DNA from: Actinomycetales bacterium Actino_02
GTDB taxonomy: Bacteria > Actinomycetota > Actinomycetes > Propionibacteriales > Propionibacteriaceae
NCBI GenBank assembly: GCA_001603275.1
Contig: LUYM01000016.1
Location: 62,001-126,000 of the forward strand
Direction of reading: 5' to 3'
DNA: 64,000 nt
Part shown: positions 28,851 through 38,660 of the stretch, piece by piece
Numbering within the stretch: position 1 is the stretch's first letter
How the letters are laid out: every line of letters starts with the position of its first letter
The notes under the pieces: generated by a model
Seen by the model: only the letters and a program-made list of their open reading frames with translations
What the model was told of the DNA's origin: nothing
Database searches by the model: none
Position numbers and translations under genes: made by a program

Positions 28851-30362
28851 ATGACAATCCCTTGGCTGACCCTCCTGGGCCTGGTGCCCCTGGTCGGCGC
28901 TGCAAGCCTGCTGCTCCCGGTGAAGGAGCTGTCCCGGGTGCTGGGCATGTTCTTCGGGCTGCTCACCGCCGTTCTGGCGATCGTGGTCACCACCTTGTAC
29001 GTCGGTGGCGCCGCGCTGGCCGAGCAGGTTCCTTGGATTCCGGCCTTCGGCGCCTGGTGGGCGCTGGGCCTGAACGGGATGAGCCTGCTGATGGTGGTGC
29101 TCACCGCTCTGCTCACTCCGGTGGTGCTGCTCGCCGAGTGGAAGCTGCCCAATGCCGGACGGTGGAGCCCGCAGGTCTTCGTGGCCCTGGTGCTGTTCCT
29201 GGAGAGCCTGTCGTTGTTCACCTTCATGGCCGACGACGTGCTGCTGTTCTACCTCTTCTTCGAGGCCACGCTGATCCCGATGTACTTCCTGATCGGCGGC
29301 TTCGGCGGTGAGCGACGGGCCGCCGCCGCGCTGAAGTTCCTGCTGTTCAGCCTGGCCGGCGGTCTGGTGATGCTGATCAGCGTGGTCGGGCTCGGCGTGG
29401 TGTCCACCGACCTGGGCGGCACTCCGACCTACCTGTTGGCCGAGCTGGCCAAGCTGCCGATCGGCGCCGAGCTGGGACGCTGGCTGATGGTCGGCTTCCT
29501 GGTGGCCTTCATCGTGAAGGCGCCAATGGTGCCGGTGCACACCTGGCTGCCGACGACCGCCGAGCAGGCGACGCCGGGCACCTCGGTGCTGCTGGTCGGC
29601 ATCCTGGACAAGATCGGCACCTTCGGCATGATCAAGTTCTGCCTGGGGCTGTTCCCCGAAGCCAGCCTCTGGGTGGCTCCGGTAATGGTGATCCTGGCCC
29701 TGATCAGCATCATCTACGGCGCGGTCGCGGCCATCGGCAGCACCAACCTGCTGCGGCTGGTGGCCTACACCTCGATCAGCCACTTCGGCTTCATGGTGCT
29801 GGGCATCTACACCTTCACCACAGTGGGCGTGTCCGGCTCGATCTTCTACATGCTGAACCACGGCTTCTCCACCGCAGCACTGTTCCTGGTGGTGGGGTTC
29901 CTGATCAACCGGCGTGGCTCGGCGATGGTGGCCGACTTCGGCGGCGTCCAGAAGGTCGCCCCGATCCTGGCCGGGGTGTTCCTGATGGCCGGTCTGTCCG
30001 GCTTGGCCCTGCCCGGCATGTCCAGCTTCGTGTCCGAGTTCATGGTGCTGGCCGGCGCCTGGTCGCGCCAGCCCTGGCCGGCTGCGGTGGCAGCCCTGGG
30101 CACCGTGCTGGCTGCGGTCTACATCATGCTGATGTACCAGCGGACGATGACCGGCCCGGTCACGGAGGCATCCGCCACACACATCACCGCGGACCTCAAC
30201 GCCCGCGAGAAGTGGGTGGTGGCACCGCTGCTGGCAATCATCCTGCTGCTCGGCTTCGTCCCGGGGATCGCCCTTGACCTGGTGAATCCGACGGCCGCAG
30301 CCACGATCAGTCACGTGGGAGCCCCCGATCCGGTGGCACCGTTTGGAGGGGAAGGCAAGTGA
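28851..30362 (+). CDS. nuoM: NADH-quinone oxidoreductase subunit M
   Basis: 503 residues, 14 membrane helices, antiporter-like. The channel Glu lies in YLFFEATLIPMYFLIG and the Lys/His in KAPMVPVHTWLPTTAEQ. ATG 28851 is preferred over the adjacent in-frame GTG 28848 because GGAGGA then sits 7 nt upstream. The discontinuous helix LPGMSSFVSEFMVL is present. Confidence 0.96.
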   Translation: MTIPWLTLLGLVPLVGAASLLLPVKELSRVLGMFFGLLTAVLAIVVTTLYVGGAALAEQVPWIPAFGAWWALGLNGMSLLMVVLTALLTPVVLLAEWKLPNAGRWSPQVFVALVLFLESLSLFTFMADDVLLFYLFFEATLIPMYFLIGGFGGERRAAAALKFLLFSLAGGLVMLISVVGLGVVSTDLGGTPTYLLAELAKLPIGAELGRWLMVGFLVAFIVKAPMVPVHTWLPTTAEQATPGTSVLLVGILDKIGTFGMIKFCLGLFPEASLWVAPVMVILALISIIYGAVAAIGSTNLLRLVAYTSISHFGFMVLGIYTFTTVGVSGSIFYMLNHGFSTAALFLVVGFLINRRGSAMVADFGGVQKVAPILAGVFLMAGLSGLALPGMSSFVSEFMVLAGAWSRQPWPAAVAALGTVLAAVYIMLMYQRTMTGPVTEASATHITADLNAREKWVVAPLLAIILLLGFVPGIALDLVNPTAAATISHVGAPDPVAPFGGEGK

Positions 30363-31915
30363 ACATCACTGCTCCGACGTTCGAGTGGCTGGAGCTCGCG
30401 CCGGTCCTGATCGTGCTGACTGCAGCCATCCTCGGGGTCGTGATCGAGGCCGCTGTGCCGCGCGCCTACCGGCTGGTCAGCCAGGTTGGTCTGATGGTCG
30501 TCTCGCTGGTGGCCGCACTGGCTGTGCTGGTGGAGAACTTCGTCAGCCAGCGCAGCGGCACCTTGGTGAGTGCCTCGATGGTCCTGGACGGGCCCGCCTA
30601 CCTGGCCTGGGCTGCACTTCTGGTCTTCGGCCTGCTGTCCATGCTGCTGTTCGCCGAGCGGCGGCTCGGCAACGGCTCCACCGCGTTCGCTGCCTCTGCG
30701 GCCGCGGTGCCCGGCAGCGTGTCGGAGTCGGAAGCCGCGGTGGCTCAGCACGAGCACACCGAGGTCTTCCCACTGGCGCTGTTCTCGCTGTCGGGAATGC
30801 TGGTCTTCGCTGCGGCGAACGACTTGCTGACCGCTTTCGTGGCGCTCGAAGTGATGTCGCTGCCGCTCTACCTGCTCTCGGCCATGGCCCGTCGGCGTCG
30901 GCTGCTCAGCCAGGAGGCAGCGCTGAAGTACTTCCTGCTCGGCGCACTCAGCTCGGCGTTCTTCCTGTTCGGCATCGCGCTTGTCTACGGCTATGCCGGT
31001 TCCTTCGGCTTCCGCGACATCGCCACCTCGATCGGTGCGCCGGTCTACGGTGACGGCCTGCTGCTGACCGGCATGGGCTTCTTGGCCATTGGTCTGCTGT
31101 TCAAGATCGGTGCCGTCCCGTTCCACAACTGGGTGCCGGACGTCTACGTGGGCGCGCCGAGCCCGGTGACCGGGTTCATGGCGATCTGTACCAAGTTCGC
31201 CGCCGTGATGGCTGTGGTCCGGGTGTTCTACGTGGCCCTGGGTGCCGAGCGCTGGAGTTGGCAGCCACTGATTGCCGCCATCGCCGTGCTGACCATGGTG
31301 GTCGGCGTGGTGATCGCGGTCGCGCAGACCGACATCAAGCGGCTGCTCGCCTACAGCTCGATCTCGCACGCGGGCTTCATCCTGGTGGCAGTGGTCGGCG
31401 CCTCGGTCGGAACTGCGGCCGGAGCGTCCAGCAGCCTGGCATCGATCGTGTTTTACCTGGTCGCCTATGGCTTCGCCACGGTCGCCTCGTTCGCGGCCGT
31501 GACCATGGTCCGGGACGCGGCCGGCGAGGTGCATTCGATCACCGGCTGGTCCGGGCTGGCCCGACGGAACCCGTTCCTGGCCTCCGTGGTGGCCCTGGCC
31601 ATGCTGAGCTTCGCCGGCATCCCGCTGACCGGTGGTTTCATCGGTAAGTGGGCGGTGTTCACCGCAGCCTGGCGAGGCGGCTACTCCTGGCTGGTGGCTG
31701 TGGCGATCGTGGCCAGCGTGGTTGCTGCCTACGTCTACTTCAAGGTGATTATCGCCATGTTCTTCGGCGAGCCGGTCGCCGGAGTCGAGGTGGGCAAGGC
31801 CAGTGGGTTCACTCTGGTGCCGCTGGTGGTCGGTGCCGCCGCCACGCTGTACCTGGGGCTGTTCCCCGGGCAGCTGCTGGACCTGGCGACGGCTGTCGGC
31901 ACCTTCCTGCGGTAG
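30359..31915 (+). CDS. nuoN: NADH-quinone oxidoreductase subunit N
   Basis: 518 residues, last gene of the complex I operon, GTG start overlapping the nuoM stop. Antiporter-like subunit with ALEVMSLPLYLLSA (channel Glu), KIGAVPFHNWVPDVYVGAPS and YSSISHAGFILVAVVG. A loop of about 30 polar residues with several Ser-Glu pairs after the third helix is larger than in E. coli. Confidence 0.95.
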   Translation: MNITAPTFEWLELAPVLIVLTAAILGVVIEAAVPRAYRLVSQVGLMVVSLVAALAVLVENFVSQRSGTLVSASMVLDGPAYLAWAALLVFGLLSMLLFAERRLGNGSTAFAASAAAVPGSVSESEAAVAQHEHTEVFPLALFSLSGMLVFAAANDLLTAFVALEVMSLPLYLLSAMARRRRLLSQEAALKYFLLGALSSAFFLFGIALVYGYAGSFGFRDIATSIGAPVYGDGLLLTGMGFLAIGLLFKIGAVPFHNWVPDVYVGAPSPVTGFMAICTKFAAVMAVVRVFYVALGAERWSWQPLIAAIAVLTMVVGVVIAVAQTDIKRLLAYSSISHAGFILVAVVGASVGTAAGASSSLASIVFYLVAYGFATVASFAAVTMVRDAAGEVHSITGWSGLARRNPFLASVVALAMLSFAGIPLTGGFIGKWAVFTAAWRGGYSWLVAVAIVASVVAAYVYFKVIIAMFFGEPVAGVEVGKASGFTLVPLVVGAAATLYLGLFPGQLLDLATAVGTFLR

Positions 31916-31919
31916 GACT

Positions 31920-32924
31920 ATGCTGACCGCCGTGACCGACCCGCAGCCGCCGATCGATGACTTCGACCCCGCCTTCACTGCCCGGGTGACCGAGCTGCTC
32001 GAGCGGGTGGAGGAGCGGCTGCATGAGGTGTCTGCGGCCAACACCGAATTTGTCACCGAAGCGTCCCGGCATATCGTCAACGCCGGCGGTAAGCGGTTCC
32101 GTCCGCTGCTGGTGGTGCTGGCCGGCCTGATCTCGCCGAACCTGGACGAGGACGCCGCGATCCGAGCCGCCGTAGTGATGGAACTGACCCATGTGGCCAG
32201 CCTCTATCACGACGACGTCATGGACGAAGCCGAGTTGCGCCGCGGTGCGCCCAGCGCCAACAACCGGTGGGGGAATACCGTCGCCATCCTGGTCGGTGAC
32301 TATCTGTTCTCTCGCGCCTCGCGGATTGTCGCCGGGTTGGGCCCCGACTTCGTTGAGTTGCAGGCCGATACCTTCTCCCGGCTGGTCCAGGGCCAGATCG
32401 CCGAGACGGTGGGCCCCGCCGACGGCGAGGACCCTTTGCAGCACTACCTGAACGTGGTCGCCGACAAGACCGGTTCGTTGATCGCCGCCTCGACCGCTTT
32501 CGGTGGAATGGTCTCCAGCCTGCCGGCCGGCCAGCTCAGGGCACTGACCGCCTTCGGCGAGGAGATCGGGGTGGTGTTCCAGCTCAGCGACGACTTGCTG
32601 GACATCGAGTCCGACACCTCCGGCAAGACCCCGGGCACCGACCTGCGGGCCGGAGTGCCGACTCTGCCGACGCTGCTGGCCAGGGAGTCGAAGGATCCTG
32701 CGGACGCCCGGCTGCTGGAGTTGCTGGATTCCGATCTCAGTGATGATGCCGACCTGGCCGAGGCGCTGCGGCTGATGCGCGCCCATTCGTCGCTGGCCAA
32801 GGCGCGAGCCGAGGTCAACCGTCGGGCGGAGGTGGCCCGCAGCTACCTGGCTCCGTTGCCGGAAGGCTCGGCCAAGCAGGCGCTGTCGGCACTGTGCGAC
32901 CAGGTGATCGGCCGCTCGGTCTGA
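31920..32924 (+). CDS. Polyprenyl diphosphate synthase (menaquinone side-chain type)
   Basis: 334 residues, trans-isoprenyl diphosphate synthase. GGKRFRPLLV, the first Asp-rich motif YHDDVMDEAELRRG and the second QLSDDLLDIESD are intact; GQIAETVGP lies between. It starts 4 bp after nuoN and is probably transcribed with complex I, so the product is likely the C40-C45 tail for menaquinone (GrcC/IspB group). Chain length cannot be read safely: residues just before the first Asp motif are small (VASLY), which favours long products. An in-frame GTG at 31932 is a second possible start. Confidence 0.88.
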   Translation: MLTAVTDPQPPIDDFDPAFTARVTELLERVEERLHEVSAANTEFVTEASRHIVNAGGKRFRPLLVVLAGLISPNLDEDAAIRAAVVMELTHVASLYHDDVMDEAELRRGAPSANNRWGNTVAILVGDYLFSRASRIVAGLGPDFVELQADTFSRLVQGQIAETVGPADGEDPLQHYLNVVADKTGSLIAASTAFGGMVSSLPAGQLRALTAFGEEIGVVFQLSDDLLDIESDTSGKTPGTDLRAGVPTLPTLLARESKDPADARLLELLDSDLSDDADLAEALRLMRAHSSLAKARAEVNRRAEVARSYLAPLPEGSAKQALSALCDQVIGRSV

Positions 32925-34345
32925 TGAAGCTGACCAGCCGCTCTGCGGTGGAGGTAGCCGAGGCGGTGCGCAGCGGCGAACTGACCGCCGTCGAGGTGGC
33001 TGCGGCTCATCTGGAACGTTCGCAGCGGCTCTCGCCGGCCTTGGGCGCCTTCGCCCGACTGACCGCCGACCTGGCACTCCGGACCGCTGAGCAGGTGGAC
33101 GCCCGGGTGGCCGCCGGCCAACAGGTGGGGCCGCTGGCCGGTGTGCCGTGCCCGATCAAGGACCTGAACGCCGTGGCCGGAATCGGCATGGAGGCCGGCA
33201 GTGCCGCCATGGTCGGCTTTGTGCCGGACACCAGTGACGACATCGTCGGCTGGCTGGCCGAAGCCGGGACGGTGTGTACCGGCAAGACGAGCACGCCGGA
33301 GTTCGGCCTACCCTGCTACACCGAACCGGCCACCGGGGCTCCGGCCCGAACACCGTGGGACCTGGCCCGGATGGCCGGCGGCTCCAGCGGTGGAGCCGCG
33401 GCGGCAGTGGCCGCCGGCCTGGCGCCGATCGCTCAGGCTTCCGACGGCGGTGGATCGATCCGGATTCCTGCTTCCTGTTGCGGCCTGGTCGGCCTAAAGG
33501 CCAGCCGCGGCCGGGTCAGCTCGGGGCGAGGCCGTCCGCCCGGTCCAGGGTTGGTCAGCGATGGCGTACTCAGCCGCACGGTGGCCGACACGGCGCTGGC
33601 TCTGGATGTACTGGCTGGGCCACGAGTCGGTGACACCTACCTTGCTCCCGCCCAGCCCGGTGGCTTCCTGGCGGCATCCCGTCGAGAGCCGGGACGGCTC
33701 CGGATCGGTCTGCTGACCACGCCGGTGATCGCTGAGGCCGACGTTCATCCTGTGTGCGTGGATGCGGCCGAGCAGACGGCGGCGCACCTCGCCGCACTGG
33801 GCCACGACATCGTGGCGGCACCGGTGCCCTTCCCGGTCGAACGGTGGGCGGCTTTCCAGGCTTTGTGGGCGGTGGGCGCAGCCAGCATTCCGCTGCCGGC
33901 CGAGGCCGAGCCGGTGCTCAGGCCGTTGACCCGGTGGTTGCGTGAGGTCGGCCGGGCCACCTCAGGCCTGGAGTATGCGGCCGCCGCAGCCGCTGTGCAG
34001 CAGCTCACCGTGGAGGTGGCGCAAGCCTGGGACGGCTACGACCTGGTGGTGATGCCGACTCTGGCCCAGCCGCCGGCCCTGATCGGAGCAATCCGGGACG
34101 ACGACGACCCGGCCGCCGACTTCGCCGCGCAGACCCGGTTCACGCCATGGACGAGTGTGTTCAATCTCTCCGGACGTCCGGCCATCTCGTTGCCGCTGCA
34201 TACCGCGGAGATCGACGGCGTCCGGTTGCCGATCGGGGTGATGCTCGGGGCGCGGTTCGGCGAAGAGGCGCTGCTGCTCAGTGTGGCCGCGCAGCTGGAG
34301 GCCGAGGTGGGCTGGCAGCATCCATTCCTTGCTGCCGAGTTCTAG
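32924..34345 (+). CDS. Amidase signature family protein
   Basis: 473 residues. The Ser-cisSer-Lys triad is visible: Lys in [11 protein letters not shown], Ser in [17 protein letters not shown], nucleophile Ser in [20 protein letters not shown]. Such enzymes hydrolyse small or aryl amides, or act as GatA; the absence of gatB/gatC nearby and the divergence of the C-terminal half argue for a free-standing amidase. The start overlaps the synthase stop (TGATG). The stop codon shares the palindrome CTAG (34342-34345) with the stop of the convergent nhaA. Confidence 0.87.
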   Translation: MKLTSRSAVEVAEAVRSGELTAVEVAAAHLERSQRLSPALGAFARLTADLALRTAEQVDARVAAGQQVGPLAGVPCPIKDLNAVAGIGMEAGSAAMVGFVPDTSDDIVGWLAEAGTVCTGKTSTPEFGLPCYTEPATGAPARTPWDLARMAGGSSGGAAAAVAAGLAPIAQASDGGGSIRIPASCCGLVGLKASRGRVSSGRGRPPGPGLVSDGVLSRTVADTALALDVLAGPRVGDTYLAPAQPGGFLAASRREPGRLRIGLLTTPVIAEADVHPVCVDAAEQTAAHLAALGHDIVAAPVPFPVERWAAFQALWAVGAASIPLPAEAEPVLRPLTRWLREVGRATSGLEYAAAAAAVQQLTVEVAQAWDGYDLVVMPTLAQPPALIGAIRDDDDPAADFAAQTRFTPWTSVFNLSGRPAISLPLHTAEIDGVRLPIGVMLGARFGEEALLLSVAAQLEAEVGWQHPFLAAEF

Positions 34346-35658
34346 CCTTCCGCGAACTTGTCCGGCACGCCGTCGGCGTCCGCATCGACTTCTTCGGATT
34401 CGGCGATCGCCTGGTAGTGCCGGTTGCGGGCCCCCAGAACGATGGCGGCCAGCATGGCAGCCAGCACCGAGGCGGTCAGGACGGCCACCTTGCCCATGTC
34501 GTCGTGGACCGATCCCTGTCCGAAGGTGAGTTCGCTGACCAGCAGCGAGACCGTGAAGCCGATGCCACCCAGGATCGACAATCCGAATAGGTCCACCCAG
34601 GACAGGTCGGGGTCGAGCCGGGCATGCCGGAGTCGAGTGACCAGCCAGGTGGCGCCGGTGATCCCGATCACCTTGCCGGCCACCAGACCGACGATCACAC
34701 CCAGGCCGACATTGCTGGTGGCTGCAGCTACGAAGCCGTCCCAGCCGCCCAGCACCACGCCGGCGGAGAAGAAGGCGAAGACCGGGACCGCAAAGCCCGC
34801 CGAGAGCGGACGCAGCCGGTGGTCGAAAGCCTCGGCCAGGCCATCACTGAACTGGCTGTCCTTGGGCGGACGTACCGGCACGCAGAAGGCCAGCAGCACG
34901 CCGGCCACGGTGGCGTGCACGCCGGACGAGTAGACCAGCACCCAGGTAGTCACCCCGGCGACCACCAGCAGGGCCAGCCGAGCCCACGGGTGCCGCAGCC
35001 AGAAGCCTTGGGCGAGGTTCACCAACAGGCCGAAGGCCAGCAGCGGGACCAGAGCCCCGGCCAGGAACTCCAGGTGCAGATCCTTGGTGTAGAAGAAGGC
35101 GATGATCGTGATGGCGATCAGATCGTCGGCCACCGACAAGGTGAGCAGGAAGGTGCGCAGCGCGGCCGGCAAGTGTGAGCCGATCACGGCCAGCACCGCC
35201 AGGGCGAAGGCGATGTCGGTGGCGGCCGGAATGGCCCAGCCATGGCTGGTGGCCGGGTCGGCCGCGTTGAAACCGAAGTAGATCAGCGCCGGAACCGCCA
35301 CGCCACCAATGGCAGCCACCACCGGGACCAGGGCGGTCTGGGGGTTGCGCAGCTCACCGGTGACGAACTCCTGCTTGAGCTCCAGCCCGACCAGGAAGAA
35401 GAACAGCGCCAGCAGGCCGTCGGCGGCCCAGTGGCCCAGGCTGAGGTTCAGATGCAGGCCGAACGGCTCACCGCCCACGTGCAGGTCACGCAGCCAGAGG
35501 TAGAAGTCGGGGGCGAGGTTGGCTGCCAGCAGGGCGGCAACCGCCCCGACCAGCAGCAGGATGCCCCCGACCGACTCCAGGCGCAGGATGGCCGAGACTC
35601 GCCGGAACTCCCGGTAGGCGCCACGAGCCAGGATGACCGGAATCGTGGGACCGGTCAC
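34342..35658 (-). CDS. nhaA: Na+/H+ antiporter NhaA
   Basis: 438 residues, GTG start, 12 or so membrane helices. Characteristic motifs: [34 protein letters not shown] and [19 protein letters not shown] with the paired Asp of the ion-binding site. Exchanges cytoplasmic Na+ for H+. A hydrophilic tail of about 35 residues, acidic at the end, follows the last helix. The start overlaps the M13 peptidase stop (GTGA), so both are on one transcript. Confidence 0.95.
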   Translation of the reverse strand: MTGPTIPVILARGAYREFRRVSAILRLESVGGILLLVGAVAALLAANLAPDFYLWLRDLHVGGEPFGLHLNLSLGHWAADGLLALFFFLVGLELKQEFVTGELRNPQTALVPVVAAIGGVAVPALIYFGFNAADPATSHGWAIPAATDIAFALAVLAVIGSHLPAALRTFLLTLSVADDLIAITIIAFFYTKDLHLEFLAGALVPLLAFGLLVNLAQGFWLRHPWARLALLVVAGVTTWVLVYSSGVHATVAGVLLAFCVPVRPPKDSQFSDGLAEAFDHRLRPLSAGFAVPVFAFFSAGVVLGGWDGFVAAATSNVGLGVIVGLVAGKVIGITGATWLVTRLRHARLDPDLSWVDLFGLSILGGIGFTVSLLVSELTFGQGSVHDDMGKVAVLTASVLAAMLAAIVLGARNRHYQAIAESEEVDADADGVPDKFAEG

Positions 35659-37574
35659 CAGATCTTCACTCGGTCTTCGGGGGCCAGCCAGGCGGCGTCA
35701 GTCTCGGTGACGCCGAAGGCCGCGTAGTAGGCAGGGACGTTGCGAATCACCTGGTTGCAGCGGAACTCTTCCGGCGAGTGCGGGTCTGTGCTGAGCTGCT
35801 GGCGCAGCGCCTCGTCGCGGCGCTTGGTCTGCCAGGCTCGGGCCCAGGACAGGAAGAACCGTTGCTCGGCCGGGATGCCGTCCACCGGTTCCGGGGCGAC
35901 GCCGCCCAGGGCGAGCTGCCACGCGTCGTAGGCGATGGCCAGCCCGCCGAGGTCGCCGATGTTCTCCCCGATCGTCAGCTCGCCGTTGACGTGCTCATCG
36001 GGCAGCTGGGCCGGAGCCAGTGCGCTGTACTGGGCGATCAGCGCCCCGGTCCGCTCGGTGAACGCCGCTCGGTCCGCGTCGGTCCACCAGTCACGCAGGC
36101 GGCCCTCGCCGTCGCACGTGGAGCCCTGGTCGTCGAAGCCATGCCCGATCTCGTGGCCGATCACTGCGCCGATGGCGCCGTAGTTGCAGGCGTCGTCGCC
36201 GTCGGCGTCGAAGAACGGCGGCTGCAGGATGGCTGCCGGGAAGACGATCTCGTTGCGCAGCGGGTGGTAGTAGGCGTTCACCGTCTGCGGGGTCATCAGC
36301 CACTCCCACTTCCGGATCGGACCGCCGAGTTTGCTGAACTCGTCGGCCAGGGCGAACTCGGTCACCCTCAGCACGTTGCCGACCAGATCGTCGGGGACGA
36401 TCACCAGCCCCGAGTAGTCCTTCCAGACCTCCGGGTAGCCGATCTTCGGGGTGAAGGCGGCCAGCTTGGCCAGGGCCTCGGCCTTGGTGTCCTCGGTCAT
36501 CCAATCCAGCTGGGTGATCGAGTGCTGGTAGGCCTCCAGCAGCCGCGCGACCAACTCGTCCATCCGTGTCTTGGCTGACGGTGGGAAGTGCCGCTCGACG
36601 TACAGCTTGCCGACGGCCTCGCCCAGCGCACCCTGGACCAGGTCGATGCCGCGCTTCCAGCGCTCGCGCAACTGCGGGGTTCCCTGCAGGACGGTGCCGT
36701 AGAAGTCGAAGCGAGCCTGGACCAGCGGCTCGGGCAGATAGGGGGACAGGCTGGAGACCAGCGCCCAGCGGCACCAGTCCTTCCAAACGTCCAGCCTCTC
36801 GTCGGTGAGCAACTCGGCAAGCTCGGCCAGGAAGCTCGGCTGGGCCACGATCACCTGATCCAGGCGGGGCACGCCGGCGATGCTGAGGACTCGCGTCCAG
36901 GCGATCCCGGAGGCGTCCAGAGCGTTCCAGTCGGTCGGGTTGTACATCTGGCGCAGATCACGGGTGCGGACCTTGTCCCAGTGCCGGGCGGCGATGGCCG
37001 TCTCCAACTCGACAATGCCGGCCGACGCGCTGGCGCTGATCGCGGCGATCGTCAGACTGCCGTTGATGTGGTCGTGGTAGGCGGCCAGCTTCTCGGCATG
37101 GTTCGGCAGCCGGTAGTACTCCTCGTCGGGAAGACCGATGCCGTCCTGGTTCAGGAACAGTGCATATCGGGTCGGGTCGCCGGGGTCGGCGTCCACCTCG
37201 AGGCTCAGCGGCGCACCGGTGCCGCGCCGCAGGCTGCGTCCGAAGTACTCCAGCAGAGCGTCGATGCTGCTGATCTGATCGATCTCGGCCAGCAGCGGTT
37301 GGAGCGGATCCAGGCCGCGCGCTTCGACCTGCTCGGTGTCCATGAAGCTGCCGAACAGGTTCTCCACCAGGGCTCCTTCGGAGCCGACCGGTGAGTTGGC
37401 CAAGCTGGTCACGATGTCGCGGATCGCCCGTTCGGAGTCGTCACGCAGATCGAGGAAGACGCCGGCTGCAGGCTTGTCGGACGGGATCTCAACAGAGTCG
37501 AGCCAATGCCCGTTGACATGCCGGAACAGATCATCTTGGGGGCGGATGGACGGGTCAAGGTCGAAGGCACTCAC
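35655..37574 (-). CDS. M13 (neprilysin/PepO-like) zinc metallopeptidase
   Basis: 639 residues from GTG 37574, giving the usual M13 length; a longer in-frame extension upstream overlaps the neighbouring gene and has no M13 character. Zn site: [13 protein letters not shown] near residue 470 and the third ligand in [19 protein letters not shown] about 65 residues later. [23 protein letters not shown] (read as NAYYHP and [11 protein letters not shown]) is the substrate-binding segment. The C-terminus RVKIW matches the family's closing C-x-V-W except for the missing Cys. No signal peptide: probably a cytoplasmic oligopeptidase. Confidence 0.9.
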   Translation of the reverse strand: MSAFDLDPSIRPQDDLFRHVNGHWLDSVEIPSDKPAAGVFLDLRDDSERAIRDIVTSLANSPVGSEGALVENLFGSFMDTEQVEARGLDPLQPLLAEIDQISSIDALLEYFGRSLRRGTGAPLSLEVDADPGDPTRYALFLNQDGIGLPDEEYYRLPNHAEKLAAYHDHINGSLTIAAISASASAGIVELETAIAARHWDKVRTRDLRQMYNPTDWNALDASGIAWTRVLSIAGVPRLDQVIVAQPSFLAELAELLTDERLDVWKDWCRWALVSSLSPYLPEPLVQARFDFYGTVLQGTPQLRERWKRGIDLVQGALGEAVGKLYVERHFPPSAKTRMDELVARLLEAYQHSITQLDWMTEDTKAEALAKLAAFTPKIGYPEVWKDYSGLVIVPDDLVGNVLRVTEFALADEFSKLGGPIRKWEWLMTPQTVNAYYHPLRNEIVFPAAILQPPFFDADGDDACNYGAIGAVIGHEIGHGFDDQGSTCDGEGRLRDWWTDADRAAFTERTGALIAQYSALAPAQLPDEHVNGELTIGENIGDLGGLAIAYDAWQLALGGVAPEPVDGIPAEQRFFLSWARAWQTKRRDEALRQQLSTDPHSPEEFRCNQVIRNVPAYYAAFGVTETDAAWLAPEDRVKIW

Positions 37575-37636
37575 GACGGCAAGGCTAGCCGGTGTTCGGT
37601 GGGCGTCGGGAGCCCAAGCCGAAGCCGCCGCCGGGA

Positions 37637-38638
37637 CTAGCCAAACAGACCCATGAGTGCTTTCGCGACTGGCGCGGCACCGTGGGAGGTGTTGCCGAGC
37701 ACCGTGGCGGTCTCCCCGGAGCGCGGACAGTAGATCGAGCGCATCGATACGCCCGCGTCGCAGCCGTCGGCGATCAGGGCTCCGTCGGTCGGATGCAGCC
37801 AAACCCCCAGTCCATGACGCATGCCATCGGCAGGGACGTCCCAACGGGGATGGATCATGTCGGCCAGCAGTTCCGCGCTGATGATTTCACCGGCCAGAAG
37901 CGCCCGCCAGAAGCTGCGCAGGTCGTCCACGGTGGTGTAGCAGCCGCCGTCCCCGCTGCCGCGGGCCGGCAGGTGGAAGATGTTGGTCCGCGGACCGTCA
38001 TCCTCCAGGTAGCCGATGGCGGCATTGGCCGGCAGCTCGTCGGTGCGCAGGTACTCGGTGCGGGTCAGCCCGGCGGGCTGAAAGACCTTCTCCCGCACGA
38101 CATCGTGGAAGCCACGGCCGGTCACCCGCTCGATCACCAGTGCCAGCACGATGAAGCCGTAGTCGGAGTAGGAGAAGCGGGTGCCCGGGGGGAACAGCTG
38201 GCGGCGGCGAGCCAGCTCGGGCGCGTAGCCCGAGGTCTCGGCAAGGACCTGCGGAGCGGCCGGCAGTAGGTAGTCGGCGGGATGCCAGTCGTCCAGATCA
38301 TCGAGGTAGTCCGACAGTCCCGAGGAGTGCGACAGCAGGTGCTCGACGGTGATCGCAGGATCCAGGCTCGGGATGTCGTCGCCGACGATCGTGCGCACCC
38401 TGGTGGTCAAGGTGATCAGGCCCGCGTCGACCAAGCTGAGCACGGCTGCTGTGGTGAAGACCATGCTGCCACCGGCCATGCCGAAGCGGGTTGGCCGGCT
38501 GTTGCGCACCTTGAAAGCCCGGTTGGCGAAGCCGGTGCATCGTTCGAACAGGCTGTCGTTGCGGGTGTCGACGGCGACGACGCCGCTGAACCTTGCCGCA
38601 GCGATTGCCTGATCGAGCGTCCCCTCGTCGATCTGCAT
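37637..38638 (-). CDS. Serine hydrolase (class C beta-lactamase-like) with lost SxxK motif
   Basis: 333 residues with the overall class C/DD-peptidase-like fold signature: LLSHSSGLSDYL, FPPGTRFSYSDYGFIVLALVIE and VFQPAGLTRTEYL are well kept. At the expected active site, where relatives read A-S-x-S-K-x-F-T, this protein reads FGMAGGSMVFTTAAV, so both the nucleophile Ser and the catalytic Lys appear replaced (Gly and Met). The Tyr motif YSD remains. It may be a binding protein rather than an enzyme. No signal peptide. It is 62 bp upstream of the M13 gene on the same strand. Confidence 0.82.
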   Translation of the reverse strand: MQIDEGTLDQAIAAARFSGVVAVDTRNDSLFERCTGFANRAFKVRNSRPTRFGMAGGSMVFTTAAVLSLVDAGLITLTTRVRTIVGDDIPSLDPAITVEHLLSHSSGLSDYLDDLDDWHPADYLLPAAPQVLAETSGYAPELARRRQLFPPGTRFSYSDYGFIVLALVIERVTGRGFHDVVREKVFQPAGLTRTEYLRTDELPANAAIGYLEDDGPRTNIFHLPARGSGDGGCYTTVDDLRSFWRALLAGEIISAELLADMIHPRWDVPADGMRHGLGVWLHPTDGALIADGCDAGVSMRSIYCPRSGETATVLGNTSHGAAPVAKALMGLFG

Positions 38639-38660
38639 GCGCCTATCATCGCCCCAAGAC

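Noticed and set aside
26851-28905. 684-codon minus-strand frame across nuoL
   Set aside because: Shadow of nuoL; His/Gly/Gln-rich nonsense with no family signature.
30543-30800. Small frames inside nuoN on both strands
   Set aside because: Arg/Pro-rich shadows without ribosome sites, fully covered by nuoN.
37575-37844. 90-codon N-terminal extension of the M13 peptidase
   Set aside because: It overlaps the neighbouring serine-hydrolase-like gene, is Arg-rich, and M13 homology starts at VSAFDLDPS.
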